Positions 19,354-26,753 of a stretch of 51,588 bases of DNA are shown one piece after another. Numbering within the stretch: position 1 is the first letter of the stretch; each line of letters begins with the position of its first letter. The DNA lies in contig JAICXK010000005.1 of assembly GCA_025980435.1 (NCBI GenBank), forward strand, positions 1-51,588. The letters are read 5' to 3'. Origin of the DNA: Bryobacteraceae bacterium. GTDB taxonomy: Bacteria > Acidobacteriota > Terriglobia > Bryobacterales > Bryobacteraceae. Below the pieces are notes generated by a model. It was not told where the DNA came from and did not search any database. It saw only the letters and a program-made list of their open reading frames with translations. Made by a program: the position numbers and the translations under genes.

Positions 19354-20741
19354 GATGCCTCTTCCTGAGTTGACGTTACGACAGCTCGTAGAACGCCTTC
19401 GTGGAGCCGGATCCTGATCTGTTCTTCCAAAGCAGTGTCGACGGAAGAACGAACAATCTGTCCGTCCGCTCTTTCGACGATGGCGTACCCGCGGCCGAGG
19501 ACGGTGAGAGGGCTGATTTGATTAAGGTGCAGGTGCAGCGATTCAAAGCCGCGGCGTTTCTGCCACAAGCGGGTCTGCATAATGTTCAGTATGCGTTGGC
19601 GCAATGCCCCTTCGCGCTGCCGGTCTCGCGCGAGCCGCAGCCTCAAATCGCACGCCTGCAAGCGGCCCGTAAGTCCGGCGAGGCGGCGGCTATGGCCCTG
19701 CAAATGGCCTCGCTCCAGATGGTCCAACTGGTACTCCAGGTCGTCCAGCTTTTGCGCGCGCCGCGCAAGGACGCGGTGCATCGTCGCGGCGCTGCGGTCC
19801 GTTCCAACGTCCCGCAGATCGCGCGAGGCAAGCAGCAAACGATAGCGGATCGCCTGAACGGCTTGCGCACGGCAGCCGGCGATCTGTTCCAGCAAACTCT
19901 CTCGCGTGCAAACCACCATCTCGGCTGCCGCGGAAGGCGTCGGGGCACGGCAGTCGGCTACAAAATCCGCAATGCTGAAATCCGTTTCGTGCCCGATGGC
20001 GGAAATAACCGGGACAGTCGAGGCTGCAATGGCCCTTGCGACGGCTTCTTCATTGAAGGTCCATAGATCTTCCAGCGAGCCGCCTCCCCGTGCCAAAATC
20101 ACCACGTCAGCCCAGGCGCTCTCGCTGAAGAAGCGCAGCCCCGCGCAAACCTGCTCGATGGATCCCTCGCCCTGGACCTGGGCCGGGTAGATACGCACAT
20201 GGATGCCTTCAAAGCGCCGCGCGAGCACGTGGAGGATATCGCGGATTACCGCCCCCGACGGAGATGTCACCACGCCCAGACGCCGCGGGAGCTTCGGCAG
20301 GGGCCGCTTCCTGCCGGGCTCAAACAGTCCTTCCGCCAGAAGCTTTTTCTTGAGCTGCTCAAAGGCAAGCTGCAGCGCACCGGCTCCCTGCGGTTCCAGA
20401 AGCTCGACGATGAGCTGGTACTCGCCGCGCGCTTCATATACCTCCAGGCTGCCGCGCGCAATCACCGACATTCCGTCTTGCGGCTTGAATTTCGCAAACC
20501 TCGCGCTACCCTTGAATAGAACGCACTTCACCTGGCTCTGTTCATCCTTCAGGGAGAAATAAGTGTGGCCGCTTGCGGCCGCCCTGCAGCCGGAGATTTC
20601 GCCGGCCACCCAGATGTTCCGAAACTCGCCGGCAAACAGGTCTTGAATGGCCGCGCTCAGCTCGCTTACCCCGAAAACTCTTCGTTCCGGAGCAAGCGCC
20701 AGAGTCATTTGACCGGTTTGGCTATTGGTCCTGACAGGCAT
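19350..20741 (-). CDS. xseA: Exodeoxyribonuclease VII large subunit
   Basis: A 463-residue nuclease subunit. An N-terminal OB-fold nucleic-acid-binding region ([43 protein letters not shown]) is followed by the catalytic core ([61 protein letters not shown]) and a long C-terminal coiled coil ending in LGRGYAIV. It degrades single-stranded DNA together with XseB; no xseB is visible here. It heads the minus-strand operon and is tightly coupled to queC. The 135 bases before it face the glutamine synthetase gene and must hold two divergent promoters. Confidence 0.95.
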   Translation of the reverse strand: MPVRTNSQTGQMTLALAPERRVFGVSELSAAIQDLFAGEFRNIWVAGEISGCRAAASGHTYFSLKDEQSQVKCVLFKGSARFAKFKPQDGMSVIARGSLEVYEARGEYQLIVELLEPQGAGALQLAFEQLKKKLLAEGLFEPGRKRPLPKLPRRLGVVTSPSGAVIRDILHVLARRFEGIHVRIYPAQVQGEGSIEQVCAGLRFFSESAWADVVILARGGGSLEDLWTFNEEAVARAIAASTVPVISAIGHETDFSIADFVADCRAPTPSAAAEMVVCTRESLLEQIAGCRAQAVQAIRYRLLLASRDLRDVGTDRSAATMHRVLARRAQKLDDLEYQLDHLERGHLQGHSRRLAGLTGRLQACDLRLRLARDRQREGALRQRILNIMQTRLWQKRRGFESLHLHLNQISPLTVLGRGYAIVERADGQIVRSSVDTALEEQIRIRLHEGVLRAVVTSTQEEAS

Positions 20742-20819
20742 CTCATTTCATTTTCGAGCATGCAAACGTTTGGAGCCCCAGGAGCGATGCGCTATTCTAT
20801 CGGATTCCTGGAATATTTC

Positions 20820-20838
20820 GGCGGCTGAACCAGCCGCC
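20820..20838 (+). promoter_or_regulatory. Perfect hairpin in the leader of the glutamine synthetase gene
   Basis: Perfect 8-bp arms GGCGGCTG and CAGCCGCC with loop AAC lie 38 bases upstream of the glutamine synthetase ATG, in the divergent xseA/glnA gap. There is no T-run. The very short stem-loop with an AAC tip recalls the second hairpin at 16097-16113. It may be a REP-like unit or act on the mRNA leader; function is inferred. Confidence 0.45.
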
Positions 20839-20876
20839 CTCACATTCCTGCTCAAAAGATTTTCCGCTGGAGAACT

Positions 20877-22286
20877 ATGAACGCACAAGAAGTTCTGGAT
20901 TATGCGAAGAAGAATGATGCGCGGCAGTTTGACCTGCGCTTCACCGATCTTCCCGGTCTGAGCCAACACATCTCTTACCCCATCAGCATGCTGGATGAGG
21001 GATCGTTCGAAGACGGCTTCGGCATCGACGGCTCGAGTATCCGCGGCTGGGCGGCTATCAACGAAAGCGATATGTTGATCATTCCGGACGGCTCCAGCGC
21101 GTTCATGGACCCGTTTGCCGAGACACGGACCCTGGTGATGCTCGGCGACATTATCGATCCGATCACCCGGCAGCATTATGATCGGGACCCGCGCTGGATC
21201 GCCAAAAAGGCCGAGCTGTTTCTAAAGAATGGCGGGCAGGCCGACACGGCGTACTTCGGCGCCGAAGCCGAATTTTTCATCTTTGATAACATCCGCTTCG
21301 ATCAGAACCAGCACAGCGGATTCTACTTCATCGATGCCGAGGAAGGACGTTGGAACTCCAGCCGCGAACACAACAATCTTGGATACCGGCCGCGCTACAA
21401 GGAAGGCTATTTCCCGGTTCCTCCCACCGATCACTACCAGGATCTGCGGAGCGAGATGGTTGCAACCATGCTCGAGTGCGGGTTGGCTATTGAGTGTCAT
21501 CATCACGAAGTTGCTACCGGCGGCCAGTGTGAAATCGACCAGCGATTCGACACGCTCGTCAAATCCGCCGATAACATGATGCTGTATAAGTACATCGTGC
21601 GGAACGTCGCGTACCAGTACGGCAAGACCGTCACCTTCATGCCCAAGCCGCTTTTCGGAGACAACGGCAACGGCATGCACACGCACCAGAGCCTCTGGAG
21701 CCAAGGCAAGCCCTTATTTGCGGGAGACAATTATGCGGGCTTGAGCCAGATGGCGCTCTGGTATATCGGAGGCCTTCTGCGGCATGCCCGCGCTTTATCG
21801 GCCATCATTGCGCCCACCACGAATAGCTACAAGCGGCTGGTTCCGGGCTATGAAGCTCCCGTGAATCTGGCGTATTCGCGCCGGAACCGGTCTGCAGCAG
21901 TTCGAATTCCCATGTACTCGAACAGTCCGAAAGCAAAGCGTGTTGAGTTCCGCCCGCCCGATCCTGCTTCGAATCCCTATCTGGCATTTGCCGCTATGTT
22001 GATGGCCGGTCTCGACGGAATCGCCTCGAAGATCGACCCGGGCGAAGCGCTCGATAAGGACATCTATGACCTCTCTCCGGAAGAAATGAAAAAAGTTCCT
22101 TCCATGCCCGCATCGCTGGATGAAGCGCTGACATGCCTGGAAGAAGACCACGCTTTTCTCACGAAGGGCGATGTGTTCTCCGAAGAACTGATTGAGACGT
22201 TTGTCTCCTACAAGCGCAAAGCGGAGGCCGAAGCGGTCCGCTTGCGGCCGCATCCATACGAGTTTGCGCTCTATTACGACATCTGA
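20877..22286 (+). CDS. glnA: Type I glutamine synthetase (adenylylatable, GSI-beta type)
   Basis: A 469-residue enzyme joining ammonia and glutamate with ATP. Signatures: [30 protein letters not shown], the ATP-site motif (bases around 21620-21710) with [16 protein letters not shown], and RSAAVRIP. The adenylylation loop is present, with Tyr397 in DIYDLSPEE, the same number as in the E. coli enzyme, so the activity is probably controlled by GlnE-type adenylylation. A CTGGAGAACT ribosome site precedes the ATG. It is divergent from xseA and convergent with the prephenate dehydratase gene (20-base gap). Confidence 0.97.
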   Translation: MNAQEVLDYAKKNDARQFDLRFTDLPGLSQHISYPISMLDEGSFEDGFGIDGSSIRGWAAINESDMLIIPDGSSAFMDPFAETRTLVMLGDIIDPITRQHYDRDPRWIAKKAELFLKNGGQADTAYFGAEAEFFIFDNIRFDQNQHSGFYFIDAEEGRWNSSREHNNLGYRPRYKEGYFPVPPTDHYQDLRSEMVATMLECGLAIECHHHEVATGGQCEIDQRFDTLVKSADNMMLYKYIVRNVAYQYGKTVTFMPKPLFGDNGNGMHTHQSLWSQGKPLFAGDNYAGLSQMALWYIGGLLRHARALSAIIAPTTNSYKRLVPGYEAPVNLAYSRRNRSAAVRIPMYSNSPKAKRVEFRPPDPASNPYLAFAAMLMAGLDGIASKIDPGEALDKDIYDLSPEEMKKVPSMPASLDEALTCLEEDHAFLTKGDVFSEELIETFVSYKRKAEAEAVRLRPHPYEFALYYDI

Positions 22287-22306
22287 TCGCAGTCCGGCCC
22301 GCCTGG

Positions 22307-23149
22307 CTAGGAGGTTGGCCGGTAGCTGCCCAGCACTCGGACGAAACGGGTCGTTTCGCTGAGATTGTTCAGCGCATTCTGAACAGGTCTATCGTCCGCC
22401 CGGCCGATAAGATCGACGTAGAACAAGTACTCCCACGGTTTGCCGCGTAGCGGCCGCGATTCGATCTTGGTGAGGTTGAGGTCGCGAAGCGCAAAGCACG
22501 CCATCGCCCGAAACAGGGCTCCCGGCGCGTTTTCCGTCGAGAATGCCACAGATGTTTTCCACACGCCGGATCCGGTCTGGCGATGCCGCGGCTGTTTCGT
22601 CAACAGAAAAAATCGCGTAAAGTTTTGACGGTCGTCCTCGATATTACGCCTCAGGATCTCCCCTTTGTAGATTTGGGCTGCCGTTTCGGATGCGATCGCC
22701 GCCGCCCCTGGTTCACTGCGTTCGCTCAGCATTTTTACACTTCCAGCCGTATCGTAGAACGATACGGGCTCGATCTTTTTATGCTTTTGAAAGAATTGCC
22801 GGCACTGATTCAGTGCGACCGGGTGAGAAAACGCCTTTCGGACATCTCCGAATCGAGTCCCCGGCATGGCTATTAAGTTGTGGGCAATGCGGATATTAGT
22901 CTCCCCACAGATTGGGAAACCGTACTCCAGCAAATGGTCATAATTCTCATGCACGCTCCCGTGTAATGTGTTTTCAATAGGAAGGACGGCGAACTTAACC
23001 TTGCCGGATTTCAGCGATTCGAAAACATCTCGAAATGTTGCGCACGGCAAATCCCGTATTGAAGCGCCCAATAATTTCAACGCGGCGGAGTAACTGAAGG
23101 CTCCGCGTTCGCCTTGGAATGCAACAGAAGCGGTGGCGCGCTGCGACAT
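22307..23149 (-). CDS. pheA: Prephenate dehydratase
   Basis: A 280-residue monofunctional enzyme making phenylpyruvate for phenylalanine synthesis. The catalytic region begins ASVAFQGERGAFSYSAAL and contains VLPIENTLHGSVHENYDHLL, IRIAHNLIA, FSHPVALNQCRQFF, and the conserved Thr-Arg motif in QNFTRFFLL. A C-terminal ACT regulatory domain follows, with KIESRPLRGKPWEYLFYVDL, the phenylalanine-binding ESRP element. No chorismate mutase domain is fused. It is divergent from the regulator gene at 23374, with 224 bases between the two starts. Confidence 0.96.
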   Translation of the reverse strand: MSQRATASVAFQGERGAFSYSAALKLLGASIRDLPCATFRDVFESLKSGKVKFAVLPIENTLHGSVHENYDHLLEYGFPICGETNIRIAHNLIAMPGTRFGDVRKAFSHPVALNQCRQFFQKHKKIEPVSFYDTAGSVKMLSERSEPGAAAIASETAAQIYKGEILRRNIEDDRQNFTRFFLLTKQPRHRQTGSGVWKTSVAFSTENAPGALFRAMACFALRDLNLTKIESRPLRGKPWEYLFYVDLIGRADDRPVQNALNNLSETTRFVRVLGSYRPTS

Positions 23150-23303
23150 GTCCCTCTAGTGTACGTTAAGGCTTCCCGGCCCTACTACGATCAGAATTCT
23201 CTTTATCTTCAGTACCCTCCAGCGACTCAGGACGCCTCTGAAGGCGGCGTTTGGGCTTTTTGCTCCGGTTGCAATTGGATCCGAGGTGGTATACTATCGA
23301 CGT

Positions 23304-23323
23304 TTGTTCTGAAAACAGAACAA
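23304..23323. promoter_or_regulatory. Perfect palindromic operator before the LexA/CI-like regulator gene
   Basis: Arms TTGTTCTG (23304-23311) and CAGAACAA (23316-23323) are perfect inverted repeats around AAAA. A TATACT hexamer (23290-23295), a plausible -10 box, ends 8 bases upstream, so the palindrome would cover the transcription start. The regulator begins at 23374. The natural reading is an autoregulatory operator for the helix-turn-helix protein. A weaker -35 candidate is TTGCAA at 23269 (15-base spacing). Confidence 0.65.
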
Positions 23324-23373
23324 CATGCCGGGACGAGCGCTTTCCCGCCCGTGGCGCGTCCGCGGGAAGGCGC

Positions 23374-24186
23374 ATGCCCCCCACGAAAATGCAGGAAGCC
23401 GGTAAAAAATTAAGGAATGCCCGCGAGCGTCTGCGGTTGAAATACCGCGATGTTGAAGAAGCGAGCCAGCGAATCGCGGCGGCACGCGGCAGCCAGGAAT
23501 TCTGCGTCGGTCTCAGTCGACTGGCAGATATAGAAAACAAGGGGACTATTCCTTCCATTTACCGCCTCTATTCACTCTGCGCAATTTACGGCCTTGACTT
23601 CGAGGCCGTCCTGGCGTCGTACGGCGTTGATCTGGCAAACATGCCGGCAGACGGCTCCAGAATTTCGCTTCCGCAAACGCGTCCGGTGGATTTCCACATT
23701 CCTGAACGCACCTGCATCGATCTTCCTGTCGAGTTCGACTCTATTGCGGAACTCCGGCGCACATCCTATTTGAGCCGTTACCTACATCGCTGGGGAAAGC
23801 TTCCCCTGACGCTGCTAAACTCTGCGGACGTACGGAATCAGCGCTACGGGCTTATCGGCTCTGATGACTGGTCCATGCACCCTCTGATTGCGCCGGGCTC
23901 GCTCATTCAGATCGATGAGGCCAGGCGGCACATCGCCAAAGGGGGCTGGCTGCATGAATTCGAACGCCCTATTTATTTCCTGGAGGACCGCAATGGCTAC
24001 CGTTGCCGTTGGTGTACCGAGAGGGGAGGATTTCTGATTCTTCAGTGCTATCCAAATTCCCAGGTACTGCCGGAAGTTTTCAGGTTTCCCGGAGAGATCG
24101 ACGTAGTAGGGCAGGTAGTCGGCGTTGCTATGCGTTTAGATCTGGTGAGGCGACGCCATACACATTCCTCAGCAGGCCGAGAATAG
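23374..24186 (+). CDS. XRE-type regulator with a LexA/CI-like C-terminal domain lacking the catalytic lysine
   Basis: A 270-residue protein. Residues about 8-85 form an XRE-like helix-turn-helix with KKLRNARERLRLKYRDVEEAS and LADIENKGTIPSIYRLYSLCAIY. Residues about 155-255 look like the S24 peptidase/CI fold: GSDDWSMHPLIAPGSLIQID (Ser167 at the position of the self-cleavage serine) and later GYRCRWCTERGGFLILQCYPNS, where Arg212 appears to stand in place of the usual Lys. If so, it binds DNA and dimerises but cannot cleave itself. I take ATG 23374; the open frame continues upstream over the palindrome, which argues against the longer form. The last 59 bases overlap the opposing gene. No phage genes are nearby. 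Confidence 0.8.
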   Translation: MPPTKMQEAGKKLRNARERLRLKYRDVEEASQRIAAARGSQEFCVGLSRLADIENKGTIPSIYRLYSLCAIYGLDFEAVLASYGVDLANMPADGSRISLPQTRPVDFHIPERTCIDLPVEFDSIAELRRTSYLSRYLHRWGKLPLTLLNSADVRNQRYGLIGSDDWSMHPLIAPGSLIQIDEARRHIAKGGWLHEFERPIYFLEDRNGYRCRWCTERGGFLILQCYPNSQVLPEVFRFPGEIDVVGQVVGVAMRLDLVRRRHTHSSAGRE

Positions 24187-24589
24187 CTTCGAAGTCTGAG
24201 ATGTGTTTTTCCCGTTCAGGACCGCGGATGGAAGCAGGTACCAAGTTCTTATAAGGCGTAAGCCGCAGCCACGCATCTAGTAATTCGGTTCTGTCTACTT
24301 GGTCAATTCCCGATATATACAGCTCAATATCGGCTTTCTTGCGTTCTAGGGGATAGCTTACCCATTCCCGAAAGATGGATTCATGCACCCGCTTTAGAGC
24401 GCGGCTCGCCACGAGAACGCCCGAGTATGCCTGGTTAAATCCATAGTGCTCATACCGTCCGGTATCGGGATTGCGCAAACCCGCCAGGTAAACAAGCCTG
24501 CCATAGGAGCTCTCAATGAGGGATAAATCTCTGACCCAGAGTGTTTCTGAGGTCTCGTGCTCGTCAATGGCCGCCTTGTCCCGCAGCAT
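24128..24589 (-). CDS. Protein of unknown function, tail-to-tail overlapping the regulator gene
   Basis: A 153-residue predicted cytoplasmic protein that I do not recognise. It is rich in charged residues and aromatics (SLIESSYGRLVYLAGLRNPDTGRYEHYG, VHESIFREWVSYPLERKKADIELYI) and has no membrane helix or signal peptide. It ends inside the regulator gene (59-base overlap) and is transcribed towards it. Upstream on its own strand, TTGAAT and TATCAT are spaced 16 bases apart, a decent promoter, with the 10-mer ATACCCGTAA lying in the spacer (24621-24630 on the plus strand). The same 10-mer occurs at two other promoters in the region, so it may be co-regulated with them. Confidence 0.75.
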   Translation of the reverse strand: MLRDKAAIDEHETSETLWVRDLSLIESSYGRLVYLAGLRNPDTGRYEHYGFNQAYSGVLVASRALKRVHESIFREWVSYPLERKKADIELYISGIDQVDRTELLDAWLRLTPYKNLVPASIRGPEREKHISDFEAILGLLRNVYGVASPDLNA

Positions 24590-24620
24590 TTAACTTCGTA
24601 ATTTCAATGATACACGGATA

Positions 24621-24630
24621 TTACGGGTAT
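24621..24630 (-). promoter_or_regulatory. TTACGGGTAT box, copy 1 (promoter of the 153-residue protein)
   Basis: The plus strand reads TTACGGGTAT; on the gene's strand it is ATACCCGTAA, 32-41 bases before the start codon. It sits between a -35 (TTGAAT) and a -10 (TATCAT), a position where a bound repressor would block RNA polymerase. Two further exact copies lie at 24722 and 29488. Confidence 0.5.
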
Positions 24631-24721
24631 TCAAGTTTGTACAGTACCGGGAGGACTAGACCGTTCCGATACCGGAAAACGTGGTAATTACCCTAGAGTT
24701 CCCTGTTTCCCCACCGCTATC

Positions 24722-24731
24722 TTACGGGTAT
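24722..24731 (+). promoter_or_regulatory. TTACGGGTAT box, copy 2 (promoter of the secreted repeat peptide)
   Basis: An exact copy 45-54 bases before the ATG of the repeat peptide. Its last bases form part of TATAAC (24729-24734), a good -10 box; the -35 is weak. A perfect 10-bp palindrome GGTAATTACC (24683-24692) lies 30 bases further upstream. Confidence 0.5.
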
Positions 24732-24775
24732 AACGCTCTGCGAAAAACCTCCAGTCTAAACAATCTAATTGATCT

Positions 24776-25108
24776 ATGAAACAAGGAATACTCGGTGCAT
24801 TTCTAGCTATTGCTCTGGTTAGCAGTTTGTCTGCCAAAGCAGGGGACCGGCTCGTTCCCCATCTGGACGACTCACTTACCCGATCGGTTACAGCTTTCAA
24901 CCCGCCGCTTCCGCACCCGGGCAGCCCCTATCCGCCGCTGCTGATCGGCTTCAACCCGCCGCTTCCACACCCGGGCAGCCCCTACCCGCCGCTGCTGATC
25001 GGCTTCAACCCGCCGCTTCCACACCCGGGCAGCCCCTACCCGCCGCTGCTGATCGGCTTCAACCCGCCGCTTCCGCACCCGGGCAGCCCCTACCCGCCGC
25101 TGGGCTAG
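24776..25108 (+). CDS. Small secreted peptide made of tandem 18-residue proline-rich repeats
   Basis: A 110-residue protein. Residues 1-22 are a Sec signal peptide (MKQGILGAFLAIALVSSLSAKA); residues 23-40 form a charged spacer (GDRLVPHLDDSLTRSVTA). From Phe41 to the end it is four copies of FNPPLPHPGSPYPPLLIG, the last cut short to end PPLG. There is no cysteine in the mature part. Half of each repeat is proline, so an extended polyproline-II rod is likely. The ATG directly follows AATTGATCT; no strong ribosome site is visible. I know no named family. It could be a structural cell-surface peptide, a decoy or ligand, or a multi-core precursor cut at LLIG/F junctions. The neighbours are a regulator, an unknown gene and a seven-helix membrane protein. 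Confidence 0.78.
   Translation: MKQGILGAFLAIALVSSLSAKAGDRLVPHLDDSLTRSVTAFNPPLPHPGSPYPPLLIGFNPPLPHPGSPYPPLLIGFNPPLPHPGSPYPPLLIGFNPPLPHPGSPYPPLG
24896..25102 (+). repeat. Tandem 54-bp direct repeats (3.8 copies) inside the secreted peptide gene
   Basis: Units are at 24896-24949, 24950-25003, 25004-25057 and a partial one at 25058-25102. Units 2 and 3 are identical over all 54 bases; unit 1 differs from them at two silent positions, and unit 4 at one silent position over its length. Perfect in-frame periodicity and the near absence of drift point to recent duplication or ongoing gene conversion. There are no spacers, so this is not a CRISPR array. Confidence 0.95.
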
Positions 25109-25240
25109 GGACGCACGAGATGCCCATTATCCTCTCCGGGCAGCGCCCTGGCCAGGTAATCCGGGTGGGGTAGTGTCACTTCCCTGAGGTTGATTGATTC
25201 TGGGTTTTGCTCTAACATCCAAGGAAGCCTGCGATTAAAG

Positions 25241-26062
25241 ATGAATTGGACTCGCGCAGCACAGGAAATTTGCGATGTGCTGAGCGTCTGCCTTGTCCTT
25301 CGTCTGCTATTTCTGCGGTTGCATAGCGTCTACCGGGTGTTCTGCATTTTCCTGATATTCGATCTGCTCTCGTCGTCGGTTGCGTTTTACGAATTTTTCG
25401 CGCACGATGCGCGGCTGGATTACCGGCTCACCTGGATGGCGATGCGCTGCATCGCGTGGATCCTCTCGCTTTGGATGGTCTATTCCTTCGTGTCCGCCGT
25501 ACTCCACTCGGTTCCTGGCATTCTGAAGTTCTCCCGAAAGCTGCTCAATTACCTGATTCCGATCGCCATTGGGTTGGCAATCCTAAGCTTTGCTCCTGAA
25601 TACTCCGCCGCGCGGGTAGCGGCTGCGGAGAGCCCGATCGTCCATGCCCTCGGCATTGCATTCATTGTGGAACGCGTGGTCGCCACCATCGCGGTTCTCG
25701 TGTTTGGTGGAATTCTGGCCTTTGTCCTCTGGTTCCCCGTCCAGATGCCCCGGAACCTGGCCGTGTTCAGCGTGGGCCTGGTGGTTTATTTCGGCGCGGA
25801 AATGGCATTAATGTTGGTCCGCAGCTATTTCTCCCCGGGCAGCCTCGATCTGGTGAGCAACGGGATCAGCTTCGTTTTGAGCGCGTGCTATCTCTACTGG
25901 TTGATCTTCATTCGCGCCGAAGGCGAAACCGTTCCAGTCCGAATGGGACACAGTTGGCGGAAGGAGGAGCAGAAGCGCCTGATCGGGCAGCTGGAGGCCT
26001 TAAATAATGCCTTGCTGAACGTGAATCGCAGGCAGCAACTCGGCTCCACTTCGCATAGCTGA
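25241..26062 (+). CDS. Seven-helix membrane protein of unknown function
   Basis: A 273-residue protein from ATG 25241, with seven likely transmembrane helices (about residues 10-26, 31-50, 64-88, 100-118, 135-160, 170-190 and 205-222). It ends in a charged, probably cytoplasmic helix (SWRKEEQKRLIGQLEALNNALLNVNRRQQ). A longer form starting at TTG 25190 would add 17 residues without hydrophobic character; I prefer 25241 because the first helix then starts normally. I do not recognise a catalytic motif. The layout of seven helices plus a coiled-coil tail resembles acidobacterial membrane proteins of unknown role and could be a sensor module. It follows the secreted repeat peptide on the same strand, 132 bases downstream. 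Confidence 0.75.
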   Translation: MNWTRAAQEICDVLSVCLVLRLLFLRLHSVYRVFCIFLIFDLLSSSVAFYEFFAHDARLDYRLTWMAMRCIAWILSLWMVYSFVSAVLHSVPGILKFSRKLLNYLIPIAIGLAILSFAPEYSAARVAAAESPIVHALGIAFIVERVVATIAVLVFGGILAFVLWFPVQMPRNLAVFSVGLVVYFGAEMALMLVRSYFSPGSLDLVSNGISFVLSACYLYWLIFIRAEGETVPVRMGHSWRKEEQKRLIGQLEALNNALLNVNRRQQLGSTSHS

Positions 26063-26091
26063 AAATACGCCGGTTCGCCTCGGTGCCCAAA

Positions 26092-26142
26092 TTACGGTAG
26101 GGCTTTTTCGGGTTTCCGTAAATAAATCAGCGGTTACCGTAA
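26092..26142. promoter_or_regulatory. Three operator-like TTACSGTAA boxes at exact 21-bp spacing
   Basis: TTACGGTAG (26092-26100), TTTCCGTAA (26113-26121) and TTACCGTAA (26134-26142) begin exactly 21 bases apart, two helical turns, so bound proteins would lie on the same face of the DNA. The third is a perfect TTAC-C-GTAA palindrome; each of the others departs by one base. The array lies just upstream of the gene at 26209 and after the stop of the seven-helix protein. The half-site TTAC/GTAA is shared with the TTACGGGTAT boxes elsewhere in the region. Confidence 0.6.
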
Positions 26143-26208
26143 AAAAAGAAACCTCAGGTCTTGAAATACGCCGGGCATTCCTGTACTGTATACACTACGG
26201 AGACCATC

Positions 26209-26736
26209 TTGCCTACTGCGTTGGTTCTTACTCCACTGCTCCTCGGGGCCCTAGGGCTGGCATTGCTCTTGCCAGTGATTTTGAGGCTGTTTCGAAAGTG
26301 CACCATCGAGGAGATCACTCCGGAGTGGCTGGAAAGCTTTTCCCCTTCCTCTTATTACCCGATGCAGAATTTACTGGCCGAAGAGGATTTCAATTTCCTC
26401 TGGCGTCAACCGGGCTTCGATCTTTCGCTGTATCGCAAGTTAAGGCATGACCGGCTGCGAATCTTCCGGCAATACCTGAATCGGCTGATTCTCGATTTCA
26501 ACCGGTTGCATGTGGCCGCTCGCGCGATTCTGGCTAACTCGCCCGACGACTGCTCCGAACTGGTTTCAAAACTGGTCTGGTTGAAGGTGCGCTTCTCACT
26601 TAGCGTACTGAGAGTTGAGCTAAACTACGCTTGTTGCAAAATCGGTTTCCGCTACGTAGCTGCTGCGGGCTTGATTTCGCGGCTGGAGGAGATGAGCGCG
26701 CAACTCCACTCGATTGCGGCCATTCAGATGGCCTGA
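26209..26736 (+). CDS. Membrane-anchored protein of unknown function
   Basis: A 175-residue protein if translation begins at TTG 26209, which has GGAG at good spacing (26199-26202); a TTG at 26161 would give 191 residues. An N-terminal membrane helix (LVLTPLLLGALGLALLLPVILRLF) is followed by a helical cytoplasmic-looking domain with WLESFSPSSYYPMQNLLAEEDFNFL, LRHDRLRIFRQYLNRLILDFNRLH and a C-terminal amphipathic region. I do not recognise the family. The phased operator array upstream suggests tight control. The next gene is convergent, 17 bases away. Confidence 0.72.
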   Translation: MPTALVLTPLLLGALGLALLLPVILRLFRKCTIEEITPEWLESFSPSSYYPMQNLLAEEDFNFLWRQPGFDLSLYRKLRHDRLRIFRQYLNRLILDFNRLHVAARAILANSPDDCSELVSKLVWLKVRFSLSVLRVELNYACCKIGFRYVAAAGLISRLEEMSAQLHSIAAIQMA

Positions 26737-26753
26737 CGTTTCGCCATCTTATC

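Noticed and set aside
22294-22322. CCGGCC...GGCCGG arms as a terminator between glnA and pheA
   Set aside because: Stem of only 6 bp with a 17-base loop, and it overlaps the pheA stop; too weak to call.
23374-24186. Prophage repressor
   Set aside because: The protein looks CI-like, but no integrase, attachment site or phage structural genes are present, and neighbours are ordinary chromosomal genes.
24683-24692. GGTAATTACC palindrome as a separate operator
   Set aside because: Perfect but only 10 bases and single-copy as far as I noticed; mentioned as context of the 24722 box only.
24896-25102. CRISPR-like repeat array
   Set aside because: Repeats are directly adjacent with no spacers, stay in one reading frame and encode a peptide; no cas genes nearby.
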